Assembly: GCF_023898315.1 (NCBI RefSeq)
Contig: NC_064622.1
Coordinates: forward strand, 270,125,503-270,189,502
Direction of reading: 5' to 3'
From: Schistocerca nitens
Taxonomy: Eukaryota > Arthropoda > Insecta > Orthoptera > Acrididae
Length of the DNA stretch: 64,000 nt
The position numbers were made by a program, and so were the translations under genes. The notes beneath the pieces were generated by a model, which saw nothing but the letters and a program-made list of their open reading frames with translations, searched no databases and was not told the origin of the DNA. This document shows, one piece after another, positions 33,793-44,868 of the stretch (the stretch's first letter is position 1; each line of letters starts with the position of its first letter).

Positions 33793-33850
<58 letters not shown>

Positions 33851-34684
33851 TTCTAGCCAATTCCAGAAATGGCCTAAGTGCTCTTCCAATCAGGGATGTG
33901 AAAGTATGTTCCCTAGCTCCCACCGTAGAGTTAAAACTTGTCCACCAATAAGATACTTACATATGGAAATGGGAGACGAGTGTCACCCCATTCCCACATC
34001 CAGATTTGTTTCTCAGAAATTCTGGAAATTTTGTTGGGCTGTACACACCATTCTGACGGGAAGAGGAAAGTTTTGGAAATTTACAGACACAAGAGTGCTA
34101 TTTATTTTGCTTCAGGAAACATGTCTGCAAACCACAAATGGCAGGATAATGGTGAATGAACAGTTGAAGACTCCATCCAAAGTTTAGTAACAAGCAGAGT
34201 TCTCACGACTTTCACCAGAAGTTTTCTGTTCTGCTAAAGAGGACACAAGTCTTCCATTGCATCACTCCTTGTCTCCAGAGGTTAAGCCAGGAGGATAATC
34301 CCTGGAACGCTCACATGACTGTCCTTGCAGTCTGCTAGCATAGCAGCTGCCTTCTGAGTGACCAGCAGCTCTTCCAGAGCATGTAAAATTTTCTCCTGTT
34401 TTCACCCAAGTAAAAAGGAGTCCCCCTGGTGAAGACCAGATGTGTTTAATGGGAAGAAGCTACTACAAGAATTAAATGTTAGTGTAGGTCCAGAGAGTTG
34501 GGTAATCCACTTTGCTATGAGCTACCACTAAGCATCCCTGTAATAAGGTTGCAATGCCAGTGAAAAGTTGATAAGTAAAAACTGAATCAGAAAGTGAATG
34601 AAGCAAGAGTGTCTTGTACGCAAATTCAGTATGCAATTAGGATAAAATGTGAGGAGGAAGATTTTAATCGGCTGCCGTCTCACA
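32768..34684. repeat. Long direct repeat copy A (probable LTR of the nested element)
   Basis: About 1.9 kb, collinear with 42643-45726 apart from a Tc1-like insert in the other copy. Shared landmarks: 'cttgcttattgg', 'tgctgaaactaacacc', 'gaaaccag.aataaac', 'gggctgaggtg', 'tacgaatcccaatag', 'ttctagccaattccagaaa', 'aaaaactgaatcagaaagt', ending 'ctcaca'. Both copies point the same way and flank about 8 kb, as LTRs do. It contains a (CA)n expansion absent from copy B. Confidence 0.8.
33796..33848. repeat. (CA)n microsatellite
   Basis: About 26 CA units. The matching place in copy B (near 45000) reads only 'cccacaatcc', so the array grew after the two copies separated. Confidence 0.95.
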
Positions 34685-34745
34685 TCAACTTGTACTCCGA
34701 TTCAAAACTAGTGCCAGAAGACTTTTCACTGAGACATGTTGAGCC

Positions 34746-35055
34746 TTCTAACAATTTCTGGGTATGCAGCCGGATCCCGTCGACATTCCGCCATGATATT
34801 TCAGCCCAGAGACGTCCATCTATCATCAGGTGAGTACACAACTACTGAAGAGCCCAGGTGCAGTCATGGTATTTATGCTGAATCTCACACATGCGAAATG
34901 TACTGGCATTCTACAGTGCATGCGTCAGGTGTTGACATGCGTGGCATAGCCGAGTTGTACGTGCTGCCCTCAGTGGTGAAAGTAAAATATCATCTAGTCA
35001 TTGAGTATCGAATGACACTGTCGATTCCACTGTGATTGTATAATTTTAATAACAG
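34746..35055 (+). repeat. Penelope terminal direct repeat, left (downstream) copy
   Basis: 310 bp. It includes 'catcatcaggtgagtacac' and ends 'ttttaataacag', i.e. donor-like and acceptor-like strings in + orientation. Confidence 0.92.
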
Positions 35056-35470
35056 GATTGCAGTTTTTATCCAGCTGAAAGCCGTTGTCGCGATTTATAG
35101 GATTATCGGCAAGACGTATTTCCACTGATTCTTTGATCACGGAATCCCAAAATCCGGAAACTGGAGCTAAAATTTTTGTTCCATTGTATTCCATTGAATG
35201 TCCCAAAGAAATACAGTGCTCTGCTACTGCTGATTTTGACGGTTGCCGCAGATGGATGTATCTTTCATGTTCTGTACATCGTTCATGGATAGTTCTTGTC
35301 CTCTGCCCAATATATGCAGAGCCACATTCACAGGGAATTTTGTAGATGCCTGCTTTCTTCAGTTGTAAATAGTATTTAATGGATCCAACCAGGGCCCGGT
35401 TCTTTGCTAGTGGACAGAAGATAACCTTGATTTTATTTTTATTCAGCAATCGGCCTATTTTCGTCGACAC
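34994..35470 (-). pseudogene. Penelope GIY-YIG endonuclease
   Basis: About 158 codons ending inside the left terminal repeat. KVIFCPLAKNRALVGSIKY leads into the core GIYKIPCECGSAYIGQRTRT (35345-35290), with both GIY and AYIG motifs and the spaced cysteines intact. Then HERCTEHERYIHLRQPSKSA, VAEHCISLGHSMEY and KESVEIRLADNPINRDNGFQ follow (the conserved Arg, His and Glu region). This is the best preserved nuclease domain in the window; no internal stop is seen. It nicks target DNA for insertion. Confidence 0.93.
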
Positions 35471-35540
35471 ATTCCCGGCTTATGGAAGGAACGCAGTTGA
35501 TTTGTAGTCATCATCATCATGCTCAGTGCGTTGCTTCTTG

Positions 35541-36896
35541 TTATGACTTGCACATGACATTCCTTATTTGGCGTGAAGTGTAGCCATTCTCTTTAAAAAC
35601 CTTCTCCAAGTGTTCTAATTCTGCATGGAGGTTTTCATGATCCAATACTACATGCGCTCGATGTAGTAAGGTACTGAGAACACTGGCTGTTTGCGCTGGG
35701 TGATGGCAGCTTGACGCCTGGAGATACAGATCTGTGTGAGTCGGTTTACTGTACACAGAATGTCCTAATGACCCAGCATTTTTATGGCATACTAGCACAT
35801 CTAGAAATGTTAAAGTGCCATCTATTTCAATCTCCATCGTGAATTTGATATTCTCATGTAATGAGTTTAAGTGATGAAGGAATTTCTTCAGTTCCTGTCT
35901 GCCATGAGGCCATACAGCAAAAGTATCATGTACGTACCACCAGAAGACCGTAGGCTTTAAAACAGCAGACTCAAGTCTTTTCTCCTCAAAGTCCTCCATA
36001 AAGAGATTAGCTACCACAGGGGACTAAGGGCTCCCCATGGCGACGCCGTCTGTTTGTTCAAAGAATTCGTCATTGAATAAAAAGTATGTTGAGGAGAGTA
36101 TATGTTCAAACAAGGCCATCATTTCTGCACTGAATAAGTTACCAATAAGATGTAATGATTCCATTAAAGGCACTTTGGTAAAAAGTGAGACCACATCGAA
36201 GCTAACTAATAAATCTGAGCTGCTAAGCTTAACTTCCTTCAAGCGACTGACAAAATCCTCGGAATTACGTATATGGTGGCAACACTTACCCACATACGGC
36301 TTCAGTAGTGAGGCCAGATATTTTGCTGTAGAATAGGTCACAGCACCTATATTACTCACTATTAATCGTAGTGGGGCAACATCCTTGTGTATCTTGGGAA
36401 GACCATAGGGTCTTGGTGGTACTGCATTGTGTGGTCTCAATCTCTTGATAACTTGTTCAGGTAGAGAACAGTCGTTCAAAAGGATAACAGTTTTCCTTGA
36501 TATTCGACTTGTTGGGTCCTTTTCAATTCTGTGGTACGTAGAATCATTTAGCTGACTATATATCTTCTCATTGTAGGCTTCTCTTGTTAGAAGAACTGTG
36601 GCATTACCCTTATCCGCAGGCAGTACAACTATGCTAGTATCTTCTCTGAGGCTGCGGAGAGCAGCTCTTTCAGCTAGTGAAATGTTACTCCGTTGTGGCA
36701 CACATTTCAACAACATTCGGCAAGATTCACGTCGAATTTCATCTGCAGAATCCACAGGGAGACATCTAATGGCTTCCTCAATGGAACTGATGAAGTTCGT
36801 TAAAGGCAGTGAAGCAGGTGTAGGAGCGAAGTTTAAACCTTTCGAAAGCATTGACATCGTCGCATCATCAAAAGATTTCTCCATGAGGTTCACCAC
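35541..36896 (-). pseudogene. Penelope reverse transcriptase (one stop, altered active site)
   Basis: From 36896: RT N-terminal extension, then LREDTSIVVLPADKGNATVL (near 36640), RPYGLPKIHK (near 36410), APLRLIVSNIGAVTYSTAKY, SFDVVSLFTKVPL (first catalytic Asp, near 36195) and FEQTDGVAMGSP. A TAG in 36024-36026 interrupts, followed in the same frame by SPVVANLFMEDFEEKRL and the active-site box WYVHDTFAVW (near 35940), where the usual Y-V-D-D is Y-V-H-D. C-terminal LTFLDVLVCHKN, YSKPTHTDLYLQASSCHHP complete the domain. The lost Asp and the stop make it inactive. Confidence 0.93.
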
Positions 36897-36926
36897 GGAT
36901 CGTCCAGAGATAGCTTCTTGCGGCTT

Positions 36927-37460
36927 TCATGCTACGAGTTGGCTAAACTTTGCACTTTGCCTGTTCGTACTGTTCCTCTGAGCCCAGTCTGCTTTGGTCC
37001 AGGATACACAGTCAATCCAGTCCCAGCTGACGGAAGAACATCTTGCTGCCATCTTCAGATGTAAATAATATAAATTGCTGGCAACAGTGTCTAACTCACG
37101 ATGTGTAAAACAGATTCGTTCTCTTACCAAGGCCAGACTCGCCTTGTGATTTACATTGTTGACGGCCACACTATTAATAAAATGAACAACTCTGGCAAAA
37201 GTTGGAATCAAGTTATTGTCTCTACATTTCAGTAAAAAATTTAGTGAACACAGCAACCAGGCTCTTTTCTCACATAATTTATCCAGTCCGTGGATATCCT
37301 GAACCATCTCCACCCCGTAAAGGTATTTGATGTGACTTCTGAAATTTTCCCGGCTTATTTCTTCTTCTAACAATTTCCGGGTATGCAGCTGGATCCCGTC
37401 GACATTCTGCCATGATATTTCGGCCCAGAGATGTCCAGCCATCATCAGGTGAGTACACAA
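36927..37460 (-). pseudogene. Penelope N-terminal region
   Basis: About 177 codons that start inside the right terminal repeat (MAGHLWAEISWQNVDGIQLH) and run on through EEEISRENFRSHIKYLYGVE and RDNNLIPTFARVVHFIN. This upstream domain is present in full-length Penelope proteins before the RT core. The frame ends at a stop at 36927 and the RT frame begins about 30 bases later. Confidence 0.75.
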
Positions 37461-37682
37461 CTACTGAATAGCCCAGGTGCAGTTGCGGTATTTATGCTGA
37501 ATCTCGTGCATGCGAAATGTACTGGTGTACTGGCATCCTACAACGCATGCGTCAGGTGTTGACATGCGCGGCATAGCCAAGTTGTACGTGCTGCCCTCAG
37601 TGGTGAAAGTAAAAGATCATCTAGTCATTGAGTATTGAATGACACTGTTGATTCCACTGTGATTGTATAATTTTAATAACAG
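37365..37682 (+). repeat. Penelope terminal direct repeat, right (upstream) copy
   Basis: 318 bp, matching 34746-35055 with scattered substitutions and a short insertion ('tgtactgg' duplicated near 37525). Confidence 0.92.
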
Positions 37683-37880
37683 ACGGCCTTGTTTGAACAT
37701 ATACTCTCCTCAACGTACTTTTTATTCAATGACGAATTCTTTGAACAAACAGACGGCGTCGCCATGGGGAGCCCTTTGTCTCCTGTGGTAGCTAATCTCT
37801 TTATGAAGGACTTTGAGGAGAAAGCACTTGAGTCTGCTGTTTTAAAGCCTACGGTCTTCTGGCGGTACGTAGATGATACG
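37683..37880 (+). pseudogene. Inverted Penelope RT fragment
   Basis: On the + strand: ALFEHILSSTYFLFNDEFFE, TDGVAMGSPLSPVVANLF, MKDFEEKALESAVLKPTVFW, RYVDDT. It is the same RT segment as 36113-35930 on the minus strand, but it keeps the Leu codon where the main copy has a stop and keeps Y-V-D-D. Right after it (37881-37904) comes 'aaaatttcagaagtcacat', identical to a piece of the N-terminal region at 37332-37350 (reversed). Confidence 0.9.
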
Positions 37881-40160
37881 TCGGAAAAATTTCAGAAGTC
37901 ACATGGTGAGCCCTTTCCCAAAACAATTTATCTCAACCCAGCCATCAAGAAACAATGTTTAGAAACACAACAAGAAAAAGGAAAGAACATAGAGAGAGAT
38001 TTGTCATGTCCCCTTAAAATTTCTAAAATATTTCCTTACACAGTAATTTTCAATTCTTATACAAAAATGATCCAAAGAAAACATAAAAATTGTTTCAGAT
38101 TACAACACATTCATCCCAAAGGCTATGAATTAATTCAGAGTTATGAGCATTTACATCAAAAAATTTCTCAAGTCAAAAATGAACAAACAATGAAAATTAA
38201 ATATTTAAATTTATAATACAATCTTACAGTCCATCAATTGTATCACCATGTGAGAAGGTGCTTGTTAAGTACATGTCTGTGTTGTGTGCAACAAAATATG
38301 AACTATAAATACATGGCTCACTCAGTCATGTTAAAACCAAGTGAAGTTACAAAACATGAAAGGACTTAAATAACACATAAAAATCATAAGGTGTTTGAAC
38401 TCAGTACATTTACAAATAGCAAACATGAATACTTGATGTGACATGTGTCACTGTACATAATATAGGCTTATGTGCATATGTGTAGAAATGGATGAAACCA
38501 TGTGAAAAAGCAAAATAATACTATTGAGAAAAATATTACATACACTTATGTATCAGTACTAAAATATCAACCAAGTGTGATAAGAATGTGACAATAAACA
38601 GCAAAAAATACAGGATATTACAAATGTAAAAATAAAACACTAGTTTGACAATTTACAGACATAAAGTGCAGCACATGATTGTTTCAAAAACAATTTGTGG
38701 GACAGTATGAAAACAGTTAAAAGGAAACAAAAATATGTAAAGCCTCTCAGAGAGGTCCAATATTTATCACATGAATGGTCTGAACAACAGACCATGGAAC
38801 ATCACAAAAAAATTAAAAGCAACAAAAACTTGTAAAGCCACACTGTGAAGTCCAATTTTGAGCTTCTGAAAGCTACACAGGTGTGTTTGAAGATAGGTAC
38901 ATGATTGTTTTGACTGAGCTAGCACTGCATCTGCAACAGACATTGGGCACAACACCTATCCATAAGATATACTATTAGTTAGATGACAACATTGCTGACA
39001 GCACAACTAAGCATTTTGTTTTCCTCCAAGTCGTGTTTTAGAAGTTCACTACAGGATGATATGCAGCCCCACATTATTAGAGATAGTCCTAGGCAATAGT
39101 AAGAAAGACCCCAGCAAAGCCATGATGTCAGCCCCAGTGGTATCTGAGGACATATTTTTCACAAGGAGGCAAGAAGCAACTACATGATAACAGAAAAGAG
39201 TATAAAAAATACACATTTCCTTTTTTTTCAGAACTTATTTAATCTCTTCATGGATTTTGAATGCAGATATTTTATTCTGTTGGCATTTTTGCTAATCATT
39301 TTTTAGTGGTGATTATAGGTGTCACAAATGTAGCAGTTCATGTTGTTACTTTCACATATATTATGCAGATGAATTTTCACACTTGTTTTAGTTTCTGTTC
39401 CAGATGCAGAGGAGAACATGAATATATATTATTGATGGTCGATGCTGCTCACAATGACTTAGTAGGATACAGGAATAGTAAATAATCAAGGTTGGCCACC
39501 CAATTTGGCGTGATAGTTGAGGGCAAATCCATAAGGCAACAAGTTTGAGATTAATCAAGGGACCAATATTTAAAGTTCTTTTGTGCATGTTTAGTAGTGA
39601 CACTCATGAGCTCTGTTGTAAATAGCCTGTTTACTTTAAGATAAGTAGTAGATATTCTTATGCATGCTTGCTTCAGGAATGCCACAATCAACTGACATGT
39701 GTTACTGAACATAATATAAGCTTATTAGCACTTGTGTAGAAATGGATGAAACCATGTGAAAAGGCAATATTTTCCCAACTAAATGCTCCAATTAACATCA
39801 TCCCCTCTGCCTAATCCAGTTAGACAGAAACCTTGTTCTTTTTTCTTTGGTCACCTTATTATGCAGGATAAAATTTATGTCATGCTGTAATATTTGTAGT
39901 GTGGATGTATGTCATGGATATGCTGATCCTAAAAATACTTCCTCTCTCACTCTCCAATATACAAAAATGAACACATCTGTGTGCCATCTTAAATCCCTTC
40001 TACCTCTTCAGCTAAAAATTTCACCATATTCATTTGCTAGACAGTGTAGCAAGCAGGACATTACTAAAAAACATCATCATGCATTCTCCCCAGCATTTGT
40101 CTTCATCAAAATTGTTACACAAGTAAACTACAAGACCACAACAAAAAATACAAATTATTA
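37881..40160. other. AT-rich interior of the nested LTR element; no gene
   Basis: Few open frames. An 80-bp segment is repeated: 38440-38515 and 39697-39777 both read 'gtgtagaaatggatgaaacc' with flanking similarity. It lies where pol of a minus-strand element would be, but no pol motif remains. Confidence 0.45.
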
Positions 40161-42240
40161 CTCATTATGATGCAAAAAATATGCATCACAAAAAAACTGA
40201 AACAAAGATACATCATAAAACAAACTACACAAGAATTCCCCAAAATATTTCCCTACAAAACAAACTTAATTCCTAGGCACATACAATGTACCAGTTTCCT
40301 ATGTTCTAAAATTATAAGCTGCATTCTTTACACTGACTCCTTCACTTCCTTGCAGTTGTCTCTGGTATGTTTCTGCCACAGGTTCATTTTTTGGCTCTGT
40401 GCCAATGGTTGATCCCAGCCAGTGCTGGTTTGTATCATTTTGTGGCTGATTGCTCTGTGGACCAGGTGCTCCCACTTCCACAATCTGGCTACCTCAACTC
40501 TCCTGATTGTGGCCTTGTGTGCTTTCATTTCTTCGATTATAATCATGATTGTTGCCATGACGATTCCACCAATTTCCCCTGTTGTGGTGATTACCATGAT
40601 ACAGCTCTCTCACCCATGAGCATGTTGTTCCTATGTTCATTATAGAAATGTTGTAGTCTCGCAGTGTATTGTTCATTGCTGTGAGTTGAGCTATCATTCC
40701 CATTCTCACTATTAATGTGTTCAAGCCCTTGTAATAGGATTTTGAATGTTTGCTCATTGTCTTCACAAAGTCCTACTAGTGTCATCTGATAAGTGTGTGG
40801 CAGCTTTCTGTAGCAAAACTGTAATTAAATCAGTTGATGCAAAAGGCGTGTCAAGAAAATGGTTCTTATGACCTATTTTCTTGAAAAATTTGATGGGACT
40901 GCAAATACCCAAGTTTGCAAAAATTTTGCCCAATGTGATTTTGTCTTTAACACATCCCTAAGCTGCCTGTGACCAAACAAGTTGCAATGAACATCACCTG
41001 AAACTCTTAGTAAGAGGGGAAATTCTGTTCTACTATTTGCAACTTAGTTGCAGCCTCACCTTCAATAAAACTGCACACAAAGTCTAGTTGAAAGCAAACA
41101 TGCCACAATAGTAAGACTGAATAATCAAACTGTTCTGCCCATGCCCTGGGATGGTGGTTTGAATTATTTTTCCTAAACTCCTGAAATTTGCAAAGTTACA
41201 GGTAGGAGGTAAAGTTCAAGGATTCCCCTTCTGTAGACCTTGTGGCTTCATTGAATACCACATACAGCTCATAACATGCACCAGTCGGTGTCTGTGATGC
41301 ACACTCATGTTATCTGTGAGCGATTGATTTTGGTCATTGTCTGTCATCGTGTCAAGTACAGATGGGATACTGCACTCAGTTGTACCAATGCCTCCTACCA
41401 TCCCTTTGTGCTTGTGACACTTTCAGTTGCAGATGTAAGAATTCCTTGGTAATTATTTCCTCCTGGTGCCTGCAGACCCTGTTGATGTCATATTGAGTTT
41501 TCTTAAACTTAAACAGCTCTCTCACTTCTGCTATCTGGAAATCAGTGCATGGGACAGTCTATCAGGCCTCATTTATGCAATCTTTTCCACTTCCTTGACC
41601 TTACATTCTATTTCATTAACTTTCTGTTCTACTTGCTGAAGTTTTGTTACCTGTTCTGACATTTTTGTAATCGTTTGTTCTGGGTATCTAATGCATCTGA
41701 AACTTTATTTCTGCCTGTTTTGTCTGGAAAGCCTTGTTAGTTTTCTGCTTTTCCTTTATGTCTTGAGTATTCTGATCTACTTGTTTCTATATTGCCTCAG
41801 TAAATGCCTGTAACTTCTCCTCTATCTGTGTAGCAAGTTCCTCCTATGACTTTTTGTGTTTCCTGTCTCATTCCTCATCTCATTCTTTTGGTAACCCCTT
41901 ATTCTTCTTGCCATCAGCCACGGTTTTTAATAGCATGTTCATTATGTCCTCAGCTCCATATGCTGCTCCTGCCACTGGTGGAATCACCAGTGTTGGCTGA
42001 GATTATTGTGTTTCCCTACCCTGCTTGTTTTCTACGCTACCACCTATCTCATCACTATCATCACTTATTGTGGCTGCCTGATCTTGATTTGAACCCAACA
42101 GGCTATCTGCCACATTGCATATTCTTTTCCCCTTGAAAATTCTTCCCATTTTTGTCATATCTACAGTATCACCTGCTTCCGCATGAACCAACACTGTCAC
42201 AGTTTCCATATTGCCTAATTGTTTCATTGGGCTTCTAGTC
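40160..42240 (-). pseudogene. gag-like region of the nested LTR element (minus strand)
   Basis: From 42227: an acidic, Ser/Asp-rich lead (AATISDDSDEIGG), a long Lys/Glu/Gln-rich stretch that could form a coiled coil (42000-41600), then near 41200-41000 FANFRS, HPRAWAEQFDYS in mixed frames, resembling the capsid start of gypsy-type gag. Further on GEAATKLQIVEQNF, and finally an Asn/Arg/Gly-rich basic part (GNHHNRGNWWNRHGNNHDYN near 40590-40530) suited to RNA binding in place of a zinc knuckle. Many shifts and stops. The gag identification is inferred from order and composition. Confidence 0.55.
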
Positions 42241-42642
42241 CTAATTTGCTGTTAGTTTTGATGTACCTGTCTATCCCTATGACCTGCAGTGTGCAGAAAC
42301 ACTTATGTCCTTTATTGCTCACAGCACAGAAAGAATGTGAGAAAAAATTTAAACAGCACCCACAAACTGCTAGGAAAAAAATTTACACAATGAAAAACAC
42401 TGCAAAATTAGCTACTATCAGATATTCCCAGATATTCCCCCAAAAATTTGAAAATATTCATTAACAGTTGTGTGGTCTTGCACATAACTCAACTGAGTAT
42501 TCAGTTCAAACATATATTTATCTGTGTGTGAGGAAAAATTATACCTGACTGTGGATCAAAAGAAAGCAAGTTAATATTCCCTACCCTGACGGAAAAGGGG
42601 GATGCCAATTTATGCCACAAGCCAAATGTGCAGTGGACACAA
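42241..42642. other. Leader between gag remnant and long direct repeat B
   Basis: No coding sequence. For a minus-strand LTR element this is the place for the primer-binding site; 'TTGGCATCCCC' on the minus strand near 42610-42600 is a weak candidate. Confidence 0.35.
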
Positions 42643-43618
42643 ACTCTTGCTTATTGGGTGCTTTGTGGGTATACAGATAAGACTGGTGCTGAAACTAACA
42701 CCTCAAATCATATGAAATGATAGATTACCCCTATGAAGCTAATAGGCTACTCAAAAAATCAACTGCTGCACACATAAAAAAAAAAAAAGTTATTTGATAA
42801 CTTCCTGAACTTTCCAGGCACATTGCCTATTGCCTATGGTTGGAGAACACAGGCATTTCAGTTGAATAATTTACTGTAATGCTTGCTAAGTGATAGAGTT
42901 TGACCTGGTAAAATAGTATTTATTCAAACAGTGCACAAAATTTACTCATGACACACAAAACAATTTGTAAATGGATTTACGTAATTAAAACAGAACAATA
43001 ATAATAAAATGAGTGGTTGCTAGTGTTGCTATCAGCAAGATTATTGTGGAGATGGTGCACAGACACATGGAAGACATAAATCATGATATCATCCATTATT
43101 CCAAAAACTTTAAAATCACAAAAATGATACAAACTTGAATAGAGCATACAACAGATCATTTAATAAGGAAGAATCAGGAAGAAACATCACTAGGCAGGTC
43201 ATCTTGAATTAGTTAACTTGATAGTGAAAGAGACATGAAGGGTTAAGGAATAAAACCTCTTTGAAGCAAGAATTAGACTGCAGAAAAACTTGCATATTTG
43301 TGTGTGAAGTTGATCAAGTTAGGAAGACTAACAAAAATAGAAACCAGGAATAAACTCCTCTTCCCTCAATATAACACAATTCCCAAAGTTGGAGGAGTGC
43401 ATTGCAAATGCAATTTTACCATGACTGTCATTGAGATGGTTGTTGACAAGTTGAGCTGTGCCAAATTGCAGCCATTGTCAACTATTACTGGGCTGAGGTG
43501 ATGTGACAAGATTGTGAATTGCCGATCTCATCATCCTCCTGATTACTCAATGAGGATGCATGTATGTTCAGAGTGAAGCTTTGAAGACTTAGTAGAGGTC
43601 CAAATGAAGAAAAACAGA

Positions 43619-44868
43619 TATGCTCTGTGATCAAAACTATCCGGACACCTGGCTGAAAATGACTTACAAGTTCATGGAGCCCTCCATTGGTAAAGCTGGA
43701 ATTCAATATGGTGTTGGCCCACCCTTAGCCTTGATGACAGTTTCCATTCTAGCAAGCATATGTTCAGTCAGGTGCTGGAAGGTTTCTTGGGGAATGACAG
43801 CCCATTCTTCACAGAGAGCTGCACTGAGGAGAGGTATCAATGTCGGTCAGTGAGGCCTGGCACGAAGTCGGCATTCCAAAACATCCCAGAGGTGTTCTAT
43901 AGGATTCAGGTTATGACTCTGTGCAGGCCAGTCCATTACAGGGATGTTATTGTTGTGTAACCATTCCACCATAGGCTGTGCATTATGAGCAGGAGCTAGA
44001 CCTGCTGAAAGATGCAGTCGCCATCCCCAAATTGCTCTTCAACAGTGGGAAGCAAGAAGGTTCTTAAAACATCAATGTAGGCCTGTGATGTGACAGTGCC
44101 ATGCAAAACAACAAGGGGTGCAAGCCCCCTCCACGAAAAATACAACTATGCCATAACACAACTCCCTCTGAATTTTACTGTTGGCTTTACACACGTTAGC
44201 AGATGACGTTCACTGGGCATTCACCATACCCGCATCCTGGCATCAGATCACCACATTGTGTACTGTGATTTTTCACTTCAAACAACGTTTTTCCACTGTT
44301 CAATCATCCAATGTTTATGCTCCCTACACCAAGCAAGGCTTCGTTTGGCATTTAGCAGTGTGATGTGTGGCTTATGAGCAGCCGCTCGACCATGAAATCC
44401 AAGTTTTCTCACCTCCCGCCTAACTGTCATAGTACTTGCAGTGGATCCTGATGCATTTTGCAATTGCTGTATGATAGTCTGTATAGATGTCTGCCTATTA
44501 CACATTATGACCCTATTCAACTGTCGGCAGTCTCTGTCAGTCAACAGACGAGGTCAGCCTGTATGCTCTTGTGCTGTATGTGTCCCTTCACATTTACACT
44601 TCACTATCACATTGGAAACAGTGAACCTAGGCATGTTCAGGCATGTGGAAATCTCACATACAGATGTATAAAACAAGTGACACCCAATCATCTGACCATG
44701 TTCAAAATCCGTGAGTTCTGCGGAGTGCCCAATTCTGTTCTCTCACAATCTCTAATGACTACCGTGGTTGCTGATATGGAGTACCTGGGAACAGGTGGCA
44801 TCACAATGCACCTAATATGAAAAATGTATGTTTTTGGGCGTCTGGATACTTTTGATCACATAGTGTAT
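43619..44868 (-). mobile_element. Tc1-like DNA transposon, decayed
   Basis: The body is 43621-44866 (1246 bp) with TA at 43619-43620 and 44867-44868. The ends are inverted repeats sharing TGTGATCAAAA and TATCC then GAC (left starts TGCTCTGTGATC; right reversed starts CACTATGTGATC). The interior is a decayed transposase on the minus strand. It is inserted in copy B of the long direct repeat, and copy A lacks it. Confidence 0.92.
43650..44720 (-). pseudogene. Tc1-like transposase (decayed)
   Basis: The paired helix-turn-helix part is best preserved at 44544-44278: TDRDCRQLNRVIMCNRQTSI, QTIIQQLQNASGSTASTMTV, RREVRKLGFHGRAAAHKPHI, then NAKRSLAWCREHKHW. Downstream, the catalytic region (44270-43660) is recognisable only in pieces across frames, for example the reversed sense of 'gcctggcacgaagtcggcattcc' and the W-P-x-x-S-P-D-L-N-P-I-E region near 43900. 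Multiple stops and shifts. Confidence 0.82.

Larger units (their letters stand above)
34746..37682 (-). mobile_element. Penelope-like element with terminal direct repeats, nearly full length
   Basis: 2.94 kb on the minus strand, bounded by direct repeats of 310 bp (34746-35055) and 318 bp (37365-37682) that both start 'ttctaacaattt' and end 'tttaataacag'. Between them are an N-terminal region, RT and GIY-YIG endonuclease. Such 'pseudo-LTRs' are known from Penelope elements. Immediately outside the right repeat is a short piece of the same RT in inverted orientation (37683-37880), another known Penelope habit. It lies between the long direct repeats A and B. Confidence 0.9.

Noticed and set aside
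33551..34187. Open frames with long Thr-His runs on + and Val-Cys runs on -
   Set aside because: They are translations of the (CA)n microsatellite.
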